A stretch of DNA of 54,491 bases from an uncultured Clostridia bacterium (GTDB lineage Bacteria; Bacillota; Clostridia; TANB77; CAG-508): positions 1-54,491 of the forward strand of contig CAPZDM010000003.1 of assembly GCA_948745425.1 (NCBI GenBank). Direction: 5' to 3'. The notes under the pieces are model-generated. The model saw only the letters and a program-made list of their open reading frames with translations, searched no databases and was not told the origin of the DNA. Shown here piece after piece: positions 1-10,400 of this stretch (the first letter of the stretch is position 1; each line of letters starts with the position of its first letter). The translations under genes were made by a program, and so were the position numbers.

Positions 1-1
1 C

Positions 2-715
2 ATACCTATGTGTGCCTTTAGAGCGAAGCGAGAAAGGAATGGAATTTATGATGAAGATAATATACCAGTAAATCTTTCTACTTTAATTGAGAGATTTATA
101 GATGATGAAGAAATAAAACCAGAACAAGCAATTTTACATCACAAAGAGGGAATAGACTTAATACCATCTAATCTTAATTTAGCAATGACAGAAACTAATT
201 TATCAAATGCTATGAGTAGAGAATATGCAATGCAAAAGAGTTTAAAAGAATTAAAAAGTATATATGACTATATTATAGTTGATTGTATGCCTTCATTAAG
301 TATGTTAATAACAAATGCATTAGCAATGGCAGATGAAGTAATTATACCAGTACAAAGTCAATATCTATCAGCTAGAGGTATGGGAAATTTATTAAAGATA
401 ATTTCAAAAGTAAAAAGACAAATAAATCCTAAACTGCAAGTTGGTGGAATACTTTTAACTCTTGTAGATAACAGGACAAAATTACCTAACAAAATAAGAG
501 AAGAACTAAAAGAAGATTATGGAGATATAGTAAAACTATATGATACACAAATACCTTGTGCTATAAAAACTGCTGAATCCACATCAAAAGGGAAAAGCAT
601 ATTTGCTTATGACAAGAACAGTAAAGTTGCTTTAGCTTATACAAATTTTGCAAAGGAGGTATTAGCAGATAATGAAAGAAGAAAAAATGAAATTACCAAA
701 GATTACACTAGATGA
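2..715 (+). CDS. parA: ParA/Soj-type partition ATPase, 5' partial
   Basis: This is the C-terminal part of a ParA (MinD/Soj) ATPase, a protein that positions or stabilises replicons and ICEs together with ParB. The visible part includes the Walker B-like strand (YDYIIVDCMPSLSML), the IIPVQSQYLSARGM segment and the GGILLTLVDNRTKL segment, all typical of the family. The N-terminal deviant Walker A is missing because the window begins inside the gene. The first roughly 35 nt are richer in G+C and translate to residues (CAFRAKRER) that do not resemble ParA, so a sequence junction near the edge is possible. parB follows with a 44-nt overlap, as expected for a parAB pair. Identity is secure; the 5' end is not. 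Confidence 0.85.
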   Translation: MPMCAFRAKRERNGIYDEDNIPVNLSTLIERFIDDEEIKPEQAILHHKEGIDLIPSNLNLAMTETNLSNAMSREYAMQKSLKELKSIYDYIIVDCMPSLSMLITNALAMADEVIIPVQSQYLSARGMGNLLKIISKVKRQINPKLQVGGILLTLVDNRTKLPNKIREELKEDYGDIVKLYDTQIPCAIKTAESTSKGKSIFAYDKNSKVALAYTNFAKEVLADNERRKNEITKDYTR

Positions 716-1628
716 TTTTTTTACAACACAAGAAGAAAGAGATAATAAAAACAGAGAATATGTAAAAATAATTCCAGTAAATGAAATTACAAACTTTCCA
801 AATCACCCATATAAAGTAAGAGATGATGAAGAAATGTTTTCAATGGCAGAAACAGTAAAACAATTTGGAGTTATACACCCAATAATAGTAAGACCAAAAG
901 AAAATGGTGGTTACGAAATGATTTCTGGACACAGAAGAAAAAGAGCGTGTGAAATTGCAGGAGTAACAGAAATAAAAGCTATTGTAAGAGAAATGACAGA
1001 CGAAGAGGCAACAATAGCAATGGTAAATAGTAATAACCAAAGAGAGAAGATACTACCAAGCGAAAAGGCATTTGCTTTTAAAATGAAATTAGAGGCAATG
1101 AAGAAACAAGGACAAAGAAATGATTTAACTTCTGCCCCAATGGAACAGAAGTTAAAAAATAGAACAACACGAGAGTTGATTGCTGAAGAAACAGGAGAAA
1201 GTTCTAGTAATATACAAAGATTTATTCGACTTACTGAACTAATACCAGAACTATTAAAATTAGTTGATGAAGAAAAAATGAAACTAAGACCAGCAGTAGA
1301 GCTTTCATATCTAACAAAAGAGGAACAACAAGAGGTATTTGATGCAATAGAATATACAGACGCATTTCCATCACACCCACAAGCTATTAAAATGAAGAAA
1401 CTAAGTGAAAGTGGAAAATTAACTATTGAAGAAATTGACGATATATTAGAACAAGAAAAACCAAATCAAATACCAAAATTTAAAATTCCAGAAGATAAAG
1501 TAGACCAATATATACCAAAGGAATATAAATCAATGGAAGAAAAAGAAGATTACATTGTGCATTGTGTAAAAGAAACATCAGAGAGGGAAAGAAAGCAGAA
1601 ACAAAAACAAAATGAATATATAAGGTAA
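672..1628 (+). CDS. parB: ParB/Spo0J-type partition protein
   Basis: ParB-family DNA-binding/CTPase protein of 318 aa, partner of the upstream ParA. The N-terminal ParB/sulfiredoxin fold is clear: VIHPIIVRPKENGGYEMISG followed by HRRKRACEIAG, which is the GERR-like motif, then an HTH region (residues about 165-215). The start ATG overlaps parA and is preceded by AAAGGAGGT about 11 nt upstream; an internal ATG at 687 is an alternative. The C-terminus is lysine and glutamine rich. On an ICE the likely role is maintenance of the excised circular form. A weak hairpin with a T tract follows the stop codon. Confidence 0.93.
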   Translation: MKEEKMKLPKITLDDFFTTQEERDNKNREYVKIIPVNEITNFPNHPYKVRDDEEMFSMAETVKQFGVIHPIIVRPKENGGYEMISGHRRKRACEIAGVTEIKAIVREMTDEEATIAMVNSNNQREKILPSEKAFAFKMKLEAMKKQGQRNDLTSAPMEQKLKNRTTRELIAEETGESSSNIQRFIRLTELIPELLKLVDEEKMKLRPAVELSYLTKEEQQEVFDAIEYTDAFPSHPQAIKMKKLSESGKLTIEEIDDILEQEKPNQIPKFKIPEDKVDQYIPKEYKSMEEKEDYIVHCVKETSERERKQKQKQNEYIR

Positions 1629-1630
1629 AT

Positions 1631-1669
1631 AGTAGCAACAGATAAATAAATTTGTAGCTACGTTTTTTT
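1631..1669 (+). terminator. weak terminator after parB
   Basis: A 5-bp stem (GTAGC at 1632-1636 with GCTAC at 1657-1661) is followed by G and seven T residues. The stem is short and the loop is 20 nt, so termination may be inefficient. Confidence 0.45.
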
Positions 1670-1753
1670 ATTTCCCCCTCCTTACAATCCACCCCCTAAT
1701 ACTAGCTATATACTAACTGAAAAGGAATATATATAAATAATTAAATCGCATAT

Positions 1754-1782
1754 TTGAAAAAACTTTTAAATTGTTGTAAAAT
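1754..1782 (+). promoter_or_regulatory. sigma-A-type promoter for the small membrane protein/adhesin genes
   Basis: TTGAAA (1754-1759), a 17-nt spacer and TAAAAT (1777-1782) form a good housekeeping promoter about 30 nt before the start codon at 1813. Confidence 0.65.
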
Positions 1783-1812
1783 ACAGACAAATGAATAGGG
1801 GGAATGATGTAG

Positions 1813-2304
1813 ATGAAGAAAATTTTAGTTATAGTGATTTTAATTATCGCAATTTTAATAATTTCAGTTTTTGGTATTTATGAAATAGTAAAGAACAAAC
1901 AACAGAATATAGAAAATATACCAGTAGCAAATCAAGAACACAATGAAATTAACACAAATGATTTAAACAAACAGGAAAACATTGATGAAAATAAACAAGC
2001 AGAAGAAAATGTAATAGAGAATACAGAAGAAAATATGATAGAAACGAAAGAAGAAACGAAGGAAACAACTGCAGAAAATAAAACAGTAAAAACAACACAA
2101 GAAAAAACAGTGAAGAAAACAACAGAAAAAAAGCAACAAACAAATAGTAGTAATAAAAAAGCAACTAGCAATAATACTGAACAAAAACAAACAGAAAATA
2201 AAAGTGTAACAGTAACTGTTGCCCCAGATTCTTATAAAGAATTAGACGGAGGGTATGCAGTAGGAGGACAAAAAATAGAAATTCCATCAAGTTGGAATTA
2301 TTAA
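1813..2304 (+). CDS. membrane-anchored low-complexity protein
   Basis: 163-aa protein not assigned to a family. An N-terminal hydrophobic segment (residues about 4-24) would anchor it in the membrane or act as an uncleaved signal. It is followed by about 100 residues of extracellular E/K/T/N-rich low complexity, then a short ordered tail containing YKELDGGYAVGGQKIEIP. A GGGGG-type ribosome binding site and a TTGAAA/TAAAAT promoter lie upstream. The gene directly precedes the large Cna-B adhesin and is separated from it by a U-tailed hairpin, so it may be an accessory surface protein or chaperone for that adhesin. The function is not known to me. Confidence 0.75.
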   Translation: MKKILVIVILIIAILIISVFGIYEIVKNKQQNIENIPVANQEHNEINTNDLNKQENIDENKQAEENVIENTEENMIETKEETKETTAENKTVKTTQEKTVKKTTEKKQQTNSSNKKATSNNTEQKQTENKSVTVTVAPDSYKELDGGYAVGGQKIEIPSSWNY

Positions 2305-2317
2305 AAATATATTTATT

Positions 2318-2346
2318 AAAAGGAGTTCAAAGTAACTCTTTTTTTT
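2318..2346 (+). terminator. hairpin with T tract before the adhesin gene
   Basis: GAGTT (2323-2327) pairs with AACTC (2334-2338), extended by G-T and A-T pairs, and is followed by an unbroken run of T. It ends about 45 nt before the adhesin start, so it can work as a terminator or attenuator. Confidence 0.6.
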
Positions 2347-2390
2347 ATGCAATTAAAAGTATGAAAAACATACTCGAAAGGAGAATATTA

Positions 2391-5300
2391 ATGAAAATAG
2401 TAACTAAAAAGAATAGTTTACGAATGATAAATATTTTAATGATATTAATAACAATATTTAATGTTATCTCGCCAGTAATGGCAGTAAATACAACAGATAT
2501 GCCTCAGTATTATGAGGTACAATATAATGGTAAAATTAGCTATGGAGCATCAAGTGTAGGAGATTTTACAGTAGCAGGAAAGCAAGCATTTTGCTTAGAA
2601 CACTCAAAAACTACACCTTCTACTGGTGTTGGTTTAACAACAAATATATATGAAAATGATAATGTTAAAAAAGCATTATATTATGGTTGGGGAGGTCCAG
2701 AACAATGGTCTGGATTTACAAGTAGAGCATATGGAATAGTAGCTACATCATTAGCATTATCACATTATTATAGTGGAGATGAGGTTCGTACAGTAGCAAA
2801 AGATTTTGTAAACTTTCTAAGTACGAAATCTGTTCCAAGCTTTAAAGTAAGATTTTCTACCTCAAATGTTAGTGCATATAGAGAGGGAGATATACAAAAA
2901 ACAGAAACAATAGAATTAAGTAGTGGAATGACAAGTGGTAGTGTAAATATTGATTTACAAGACGCAGTAACTTATGTTGATGAAACACATAATACAAGAC
3001 AAACAGGTGGAAACGTAGCAATTTATGGACAAACGAGATTTCATTTTGAAGCACCAATCAATGTCAATTTAGGAACGTGGACTACTGGAGAAAAATCACA
3101 AGGATTTGAATATCAACCAATAGTAGGTGTAACAAATAGTTCATCAATGCAAAATATAGGTTATTTAGATATGGTATATGACCCATCTCAAACCACATCA
3201 TTAACAGTAGAATGGGCTAAAGCAGGAAATTTCAAATTAAAGAAAGTTGATAATAGAGGAAAAGCAGTAGTTGGCGTAACATTTAAGTTAGCATATAACT
3301 CAGATATGACAGAAGAAATTGGAACATATCAAACAGGTTCAGATGGTAGCTTTATGGTAGAAGATTTAAGAGCAGGAGATATATATTATCAAGAAATAGC
3401 AACATTAGATAAATTAGTATTAGATAATAGTATTAATCACGCAGTTATAAATGCAGGAAATACAACAGAAATAAATTTCGTAAATAATGTAAAACAAGGT
3501 AGTTTTCAAATTATAAAAAAAGATAATAAAACAGGAAAGATAGTAAGAAAAGCAGGGGCAGAATTTGAAATTTTACAAGACTCAAATGTTGTTTCAACAA
3601 TTACTACTAATAATCAAGGAATTGCATCATCAGATATGTTAGATTATGGAGTATATACTGTAAGAGAAAAGAAAGCACCATATAAATATGTAATATCAAA
3701 TGAAACTAAACAAGTAGATATATGTGAAGATAACGGAAAATATGGAATTGAAATATACAATGAGGCAACAGTAGGAAAAATTAATTTAAGTAAAGGCGAT
3801 ACAATAACAGGAAAAACACCACAAGGAGAGGCAACATTAGAGGGAGCAGTATATGGCTTATATGCTAGAAATAATATTTTAGACCCTGCAGATGATAGTG
3901 TAATTTACAATGCAAATCAAAAGATAGCAAATTTGATTACAGATAATAACGGAAATGCTACAATAGGCAATTTATATTTAGGAGAATACTATATAAAAGA
4001 ATTAACGCCAAGTGTAGGTTATAACTTAGACACAACAATATATAATATTGATTTAACCTATGAAAATCAATATACAAGTGTAGTTACAAGAAATGAACCA
4101 GTAAAAGAAAGAGTAATATCACAAGGATTTCAAATTATAAAAATATCAAGTGATGAAAATGGCGAGGCAGAAATACTATCTGGAGTAGAATTTACTATAA
4201 AAGCACAAAAAGATATTGATAAATATGGTTCGTGGGAAAAAGCACCTATTGCAAAAAATGCAAATGCACAAGAAACAACAATATTAAGAACAGATGAAAA
4301 AGGGTATGCAGTAAGTGAGAGGCTACCATATGGAACTTATATAGTAAGAGAAACAAAAGTACCAGACAATAAATATAAAGTACCAGACTTTAAAGTTGTT
4401 ATAACAGAAGATAGTTCAACACCACAAACTTGGAGAATTTTTAACGATACTTCTTTTAGGTCTGTTTTAGCAATAATAAAACAAGACGAAGAAACTGGAA
4501 AAACAGTAAAAATTAGTAATGCACAGTTTAAAATAAAGAATACAGAAACAGGAGAATATTTTGGATATTGGGATTGGAATCCATTACCTCACTACGTTAA
4601 TTCGTGGGAAACTACAGAAGATGGAACAGTTATGACAGGAGAACAATTACCAGTTGGAAAATATCAACTAGAAGAAATTAAAAGTCCATTTGGTTATACA
4701 ATATCTAAAAATCCAATACAATTTGAAATAACATCACACGTAGCATACCAAACATTACCAGACGGAAATACACCAATAATAACAATAAAACAAAAAGATA
4801 AGCCAGTAAAAGGAAAAGTTAATATAACAAAAATAGGCGAAGTATTAGTAGGATTTGAAAATGGAAAATTCATTTATGAGGAAAAAGGATTAACAAATGC
4901 AAAATATGAAATATTAGCAAAAGAAGATATTTTAGACCCATCAAATGACGGAACTGTTATTTACAAAAAAGGAACAGTAGTAGACACCATTACTACAAAT
5001 ACAGAGGGAAAAGTAACATCAAAAGCACTTCCACTTGGAGAATATTCTGTAAGAGAAATACAAGCACCAAATGGATTTGTATTAAATAGTGAAATAAAAG
5101 ATATTTCATTAGTTTATGAAAATCAAGAAACAGAGATAGTTTATGATAATGTTTCATTTAAAAATGAAAGACAAAAGGTTGATTTAACTGTATATAAAAA
5201 AGATTTTGATACAAATGACGGACTTTTAGGTGCAGAATTTGGAATTTATGCAAAAGAAAACATTTATAATTATAATAATGAAATTGTAATTGAAAAAGGA

Positions 5301-7199
5301 ACATTAATTGAAAAAGCAACAAGTAATGAAATAGGAAAAGTACACTTTGAAACAGACATACCTTTAGCTGAATATGAAATTAAAGAAATAAAAGCACCAA
5401 TTGGTTATTCAAGTTCTAATGAAATAATAAAAGTAGATGCAACTTATAAAGGACAAAATATTGAAAAAATAGAAAATGAATACGAATTTAAAAATAAAAT
5501 TATTACAGTAGAAATATCTAAAAAAGATATAACAGATAATTCTGAAATAAAAGGTGCATATATAAAAGTATTTGAAAAAGATAACGAGGGAGCGATATTT
5601 GAAGAGTGGATTTCTGGACAAGATGGAGAGAATGAAGATGGAACAATAAAACCACATATAATGAAAGGTCTTGAAGTAGGAAAAACTTATATAATGAGAG
5701 AAATTTCTAGTCCATATGGATTTGCTATTGCGCAAGAAATAGAGTTCACGATACAAGACACAAGTGAAATTCAAAAAGTAGAGATGAAAGATGAAGTAAT
5801 TTTTGGACAATTAGAATGGAATAAAACAGGCGATATTTTTATGGCAGTAGCAAAAGGAAATAGCGAATTTGGAGAAACGTTCACACCTGCTTGGCATAAA
5901 TCTAATATACTTGATACTGAGATTACAATTTATGCAAATGAGCAAATAAAAATTGGTAATACAGTATATTATGAAAAAAATGAAGAAATAGAAACATTAG
6001 AGAGTGATTGGGAAAAAGTTACAAGTAAGAAACTACCAGTAGGAAAATATTACTATATAGAAAGTAAAGTTCCATTTGGTTATATTGGAAATACAGATAA
6101 ACATTACTTTGAAATTAAAGATAATCAAAAAGCAGAATTACAAGTTATTGAATCTACTTTAAATAATAATCGTGCAAAAGTTAATATTGATTTAACAAAA
6201 ATTCTTGAAGAACAACAAATTTTCAAAAATGATGAGGCATATAAAGACATTAGATTTGGTATTTATGCAAGAGAAGATATATATGACTATATGGGAAATG
6301 TAGCTATTGAAAGTGGTTCACTAATTGCAGTAACTGAAATTAATAAAGACGGACATTTAATTAATATACCAGACCTACCAATAGGAACATACTATATTAA
6401 AGAATTATCAACTAATTCACAATATGTATTAGATGAAAATAGTGAATATGATTTTGAAATTGCATATCACGGAAAAGATATAGCAGAATATACAATTCAA
6501 ATTAATAATGGAACTATTGAAAATAAATTAGCAAGAGGAACAATACAAGTAGTTAAAAAAGATAGTTTTGATGAAAACAAAAGATTAGAAAATGTAGAGT
6601 TTAATATCTCAGCTAATAAAGATATGAGTGAAATTATTATGACTGAGAAAACAAATGAAAAAGGAATTGCTACTTTTGAAAATCTTGAACTTGGAACATA
6701 TTATATTCAAGAAATAGGACAAGTAGAGGGCTATGTAGTTAATGATTATATATATGAGGTAAAAGTAACAACAAATGGAGATTTATTAATAATTGATGTA
6801 TATAATAAACCTACCGAAATGGAATTTTCAAAGGTTAATGAAACAGGTGTTAAAGAATTAGCAGGAGCTACTATTCAAATTATAGAAAAAGAAACAGGAA
6901 AAATTATAGAAGAATGGGTTTCCACAGAAGAAACACATATAATGTATTATCTTGTAGAGGGAAAAGAATATATAATGAGAGAAATTATAAGTCCAAAGGG
7001 GTATGGAATTGCAGAAGAAATCAGTTTTATAGCAGGAGATGGACAAAAGGTAGTTATGCAAGATATGCCTATTCCAGAAACACCAAAAACTGGAGATGAA
7101 AGAAATACAATGCTATGGGTTATATTACTTGGAACATCTACTACTTTATTATTAAGTATAAGCATATATGAAATAATTAAGAAAAGAAGAAATAAATAA
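2391..7199 (+). CDS. large Cna-B repeat, sortase-anchored surface adhesin (SpaA-like)
   Basis: Cell-wall-anchored adhesin of 1602 aa. I chose the ATG at 2391 because AAAGGAGAA lies just before it and a signal peptide follows at once (residues about 10-31); an upstream in-frame ATG at 2292 has no such support. The N-terminal domain resembles a thioester domain, with FCLEH (Cys68) present. The usual TQxA-type motif reads ATSLALS, so the glutamine needed for the thioester seems lost. About twelve Cna-B/SpaA-like repeats follow, each ending in variants of YxxxExxxPxGY. The C-terminus has a TPKTGD sorting signal, a hydrophobic helix and a KKRRNK tail. The sortase B gene at 28452 in the same element is the likely transpeptidase. 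The protein probably helps mating-pair contact or colonisation. Confidence 0.88.
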   Translation: MKIVTKKNSLRMINILMILITIFNVISPVMAVNTTDMPQYYEVQYNGKISYGASSVGDFTVAGKQAFCLEHSKTTPSTGVGLTTNIYENDNVKKALYYGWGGPEQWSGFTSRAYGIVATSLALSHYYSGDEVRTVAKDFVNFLSTKSVPSFKVRFSTSNVSAYREGDIQKTETIELSSGMTSGSVNIDLQDAVTYVDETHNTRQTGGNVAIYGQTRFHFEAPINVNLGTWTTGEKSQGFEYQPIVGVTNSSSMQNIGYLDMVYDPSQTTSLTVEWAKAGNFKLKKVDNRGKAVVGVTFKLAYNSDMTEEIGTYQTGSDGSFMVEDLRAGDIYYQEIATLDKLVLDNSINHAVINAGNTTEINFVNNVKQGSFQIIKKDNKTGKIVRKAGAEFEILQDSNVVSTITTNNQGIASSDMLDYGVYTVREKKAPYKYVISNETKQVDICEDNGKYGIEIYNEATVGKINLSKGDTITGKTPQGEATLEGAVYGLYARNNILDPADDSVIYNANQKIANLITDNNGNATIGNLYLGEYYIKELTPSVGYNLDTTIYNIDLTYENQYTSVVTRNEPVKERVISQGFQIIKISSDENGEAEILSGVEFTIKAQKDIDKYGSWEKAPIAKNANAQETTILRTDEKGYAVSERLPYGTYIVRETKVPDNKYKVPDFKVVITEDSSTPQTWRIFNDTSFRSVLAIIKQDEETGKTVKISNAQFKIKNTETGEYFGYWDWNPLPHYVNSWETTEDGTVMTGEQLPVGKYQLEEIKSPFGYTISKNPIQFEITSHVAYQTLPDGNTPIITIKQKDKPVKGKVNITKIGEVLVGFENGKFIYEEKGLTNAKYEILAKEDILDPSNDGTVIYKKGTVVDTITTNTEGKVTSKALPLGEYSVREIQAPNGFVLNSEIKDISLVYENQETEIVYDNVSFKNERQKVDLTVYKKDFDTNDGLLGAEFGIYAKENIYNYNNEIVIEKGTLIEKATSNEIGKVHFETDIPLAEYEIKEIKAPIGYSSSNEIIKVDATYKGQNIEKIENEYEFKNKIITVEISKKDITDNSEIKGAYIKVFEKDNEGAIFEEWISGQDGENEDGTIKPHIMKGLEVGKTYIMREISSPYGFAIAQEIEFTIQDTSEIQKVEMKDEVIFGQLEWNKTGDIFMAVAKGNSEFGETFTPAWHKSNILDTEITIYANEQIKIGNTVYYEKNEEIETLESDWEKVTSKKLPVGKYYYIESKVPFGYIGNTDKHYFEIKDNQKAELQVIESTLNNNRAKVNIDLTKILEEQQIFKNDEAYKDIRFGIYAREDIYDYMGNVAIESGSLIAVTEINKDGHLINIPDLPIGTYYIKELSTNSQYVLDENSEYDFEIAYHGKDIAEYTIQINNGTIENKLARGTIQVVKKDSFDENKRLENVEFNISANKDMSEIIMTEKTNEKGIATFENLELGTYYIQEIGQVEGYVVNDYIYEVKVTTNGDLLIIDVYNKPTEMEFSKVNETGVKELAGATIQIIEKETGKIIEEWVSTEETHIMYYLVEGKEYIMREIISPKGYGIAEEISFIAGDGQKVVMQDMPIPETPKTGDERNTMLWVILLGTSTTLLLSISIYEIIKKRRNK

Positions 7200-7207
7200 A
7201 GTGTAAT

Positions 7208-7233
7208 AAAGGTGGCTTTAATAGGCCACCTTT
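7208..7233 (+). terminator. hairpin between adhesin and next gene
   Basis: Perfect 9-bp stem AAAGGTGGC (7208-7216) and GCCACCTTT (7225-7233) right after the adhesin stop codon. The T tract is only three bases, so it is a terminator or an mRNA-stabilising hairpin. Confidence 0.55.
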
Positions 7234-7257
7234 AACCATAGAAAGTAGGTGTAAAAA

Positions 7258-7476
7258 ATGGTGACATATAGCATAAATCAAATGAAAAGAGTAATAAAAA
7301 AACTAGAGAAAATAAACATTATAACTGAAAAAGAAATTTTGAATATAAAAGTATTAGACCTAAAAAAGCTAAAAGAACAAGATAAAGTAAATCTAAAAGA
7401 TATTGAGATAATATGGGAAATACAAGATATGATACAAGATAAAAGTTGGTTTAAAATTTTATTCGATACTAAATAG
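7258..7476 (+). CDS. small hypothetical ICE protein
   Basis: 72-aa charged, helix-rich protein (KKLEKINIITEKEIL...). It has no membrane segment and no motif I recognise. An AGTAGGTG ribosome binding site lies 8 nt before the ATG. The gene is 15 nt upstream of the giant methylase/helicase and is probably co-transcribed with it. Small ORFs at this place are common in Tn1549-type elements, but I cannot assign a function. Confidence 0.6.
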   Translation: MVTYSINQMKRVIKKLEKINIITEKEILNIKVLDLKKLKEQDKVNLKDIEIIWEIQDMIQDKSWFKILFDTK

Positions 7477-7491
7477 CAAAGGAGGTGCAAA

Positions 7492-10400
7492 ATGGGAAAA
7501 ATTATAGAAATAAGAGAACTATATAATGAAAAAATAAATGATATAACCAAAAGTGAGGACAATTGGTTATCATTTTTAAAAACGGCATCTTGGAACTTTA
7601 AATACAGTTTTAATGACCAAATTTTAATTTATGCACAAAGACCAAATGCAACTGCGTGTGCAGATATGGCAACTTGGAATAATAAGGTACACAGGTGGGT
7701 AAATAAAGGTGCAGACTATATATTCGTATTTTCAAAAGATGAAAATAGTAAATACCCTTTTGAATTAGTGTTTGATGTAGCAGACACACACAATTATAAA
7801 AATACACCATATAAATTATGGGATGTAAAACCAGAATATGAAACAGAGATTATAGAATCATTAGAGGCGAAATTTGGAGATGTAGGAGAAAATGATAATT
7901 TAGTAGATACAATAATGGCTACAACAAATAATATGGTAGTTGATAATATACAAGACTATATGTCATCAATAACGAAATATAAGCAAGGAACAATGCTAGA
8001 AAATTTATCTGATGAAGAAATAACTCCATTAGTATATCAAACTGTTTTTAGTAGTGTAGCATATATGATACTTAACAGATGTGGAATAAATCCAGAAGAT
8101 TATATAGCTAAAACTGAATTTTCATATATAAACAAATTTGATAATAGTAATCTAACAGTTTTATTAGGAACTGCAATAAGTGATATAGCAGAAATGGGAT
8201 TAAGAGAAATTGCAAAAACAGTAATAAATCTGCAAAAGGAAGAAAAAAATCAAAATCGCACATTTGTTAATAATCAAAAAGAAGAGTATTCTAATAGTAA
8301 AGAAAATATCAAAGGAGGAAATGAAGATGATAGAAATAGAATACAGGAAAGTAGGGGATTACAATATGCCCAACCTAACAATGACACAAGAGAAACTACC
8401 AACAGGGAAATTCGTACAAATGAGGCTACATTATCTAAAGAACAACAAGAAAGGGGAATACACAATACTACTAATGAACTACAAACTAGCAGAACATTTG
8501 AGGGAAATACAAGAAACAGCAACGAAAACGATAAAACAAATAGTAGAGAAAATGGCGAAACAAGAGGGAATAACAGAGGAATTGAAAGCAAAAGACCAAA
8601 TGACTTGGACAAGGATGATGAACAATTACAGGTTGATAGCAGAAGAACAGATAATGAAAGAACTAATTTACAATTAGAAATACTAACTGAAGAAGAACAA
8701 AAACAAAATATAGCAGAGGCAGAAAATGCTTCTGTTTTTTCTTTTACTCAAGAAATGATAGATAGTGTACTACAAGAGGGAAGTCATATACAAGATGGTA
8801 AATTTAGAATATATGAACAGTTTAGTAAAAGTCTATCAAGTAGTGAAAATGCAGAGTTTTTAAAAAGCGAATATGGAATTGGTGGTAGAAGTGCAGACCA
8901 TAATGGAATAGTAGAAGACCATAATGCAAAAGGAATAGTATTATCAACAGGACGTGGGGAAAATGAACAAATATTAAGATTAACGTGGTTACAAGTAGAA
9001 AAAAGAATAAGAGAACTTATAAGTATTGATAGATATTTAAGTGAAATAGAAAAAGATGAATATTATGATTGGTTAGATGCAAATGATAGACCACAAATAA
9101 ATAATGAAATAGAAAATCAAATAAAAGATGAAGAATATGAATTTAATATTGGAGATATTGTTTATATAGGAACACAACAATATGAAATAAGAGCAGTAGA
9201 TGATAACAGAGTTATTTTAATAGACACATCATTTCCATTACTTACAAAAGAAATGGAAAGAAAAGAATTTGATAGAAAAGTAAAAGAAAATCCTGCAAAT
9301 GATAAATTAAGGAATGAAAAAATCATACAAAAATTAAAAACAAACGAAGAAAAGTATACAAAACAAACGGAAAGTAAACAGGAAGAAACAAATAAAATAG
9401 ATACAATAGAGTCAAAACCAGAAACAAAACAGGAAAGCAAACTAAAAGCAAATATTAAAACAAAACGAAGAAACAAAATAGAATATTTTGATTTACATCC
9501 AGAAATTCCCTTAAAAGATAGAAATAATTATAAAATTACAGATAATTCATTAGGAGAGGGAACAAAAAAGGAAAAATATAAAAGGAATATAGAGGCAATA
9601 AAAGTATTACAAAAATGCGAACAAGAAAATAGATATGCAACACCAGAAGAACAAGAAATACTAAGTCAATATGTAGGTTGGGGAGGAATACCAGAGGCAT
9701 TTGATAAAAACAATGATGATTGGAATAAAGAATATAATGAGCTTTCTTCTTTACTTACTGAAAAAGAATATAAAGAGGCAAAACAATCTACTTTGACATC
9801 ATTTTACACACCACCTATTGTTATAAATGCAATTTACAAAACGCTTGCAAAAATGGGACTATCACAAGGCAATATTTTAGAACCAAGTTGTGGAACAGGT
9901 AATTTTATGGGAATGTTACCAGAAGAATTAAAAAAATGCAAAATGTATGGAATTGAAATAGATGGTATATCAGGAAGAATAGCAAGACAGTTATATCAAA
10001 AAAATACAATAGCAGTAAAAGGTTTTGAAGAAATAGAGTTACCAGATTCATTTTTTGATGTTGCAGTAGGCAATGTACCTTTTGGAGATTATAAATTATA
10101 TGATAAAAGATATGATAAAAACAAATTTCAAGTTCACGATTATTTCTTTGCAAAAGCATTAGATAAAGTAAGACCAAACGGAGTAATAGCATTTATTACA
10201 AGCAGAGGAACAATGGACAAAGAAAATGAAGATATAAGAAGATATATATGTCAAAGAGCAGAATTAATAGGTGCAATTAGATTACCAAATAATACGTTTA
10301 AAAAGAACGCAGGAACAGAAGTAACATCAGATATTATATTCCTAAAGAAAAGAGATAAAATAACCGATATTGAGGACGATTGGGTAGAACTTGCTGAAAG

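Noticed and set aside
2292..2390. Upstream start of the adhesin at 2292
   Set aside because: It overlaps the preceding gene and runs through a hairpin; the ATG at 2391 has a good ribosome binding site and a signal peptide.
5409..5810. Long open frames on the minus strand inside the adhesin and other genes
   Set aside because: They are leucine/phenylalanine-rich mirror images of A-rich plus-strand genes, have no ribosome binding sites and match no family.
8264..8326. Longer tnpV start at 8264
   Set aside because: The AAAGGAGG at 8311 and family similarity both point to the ATG at 8327.
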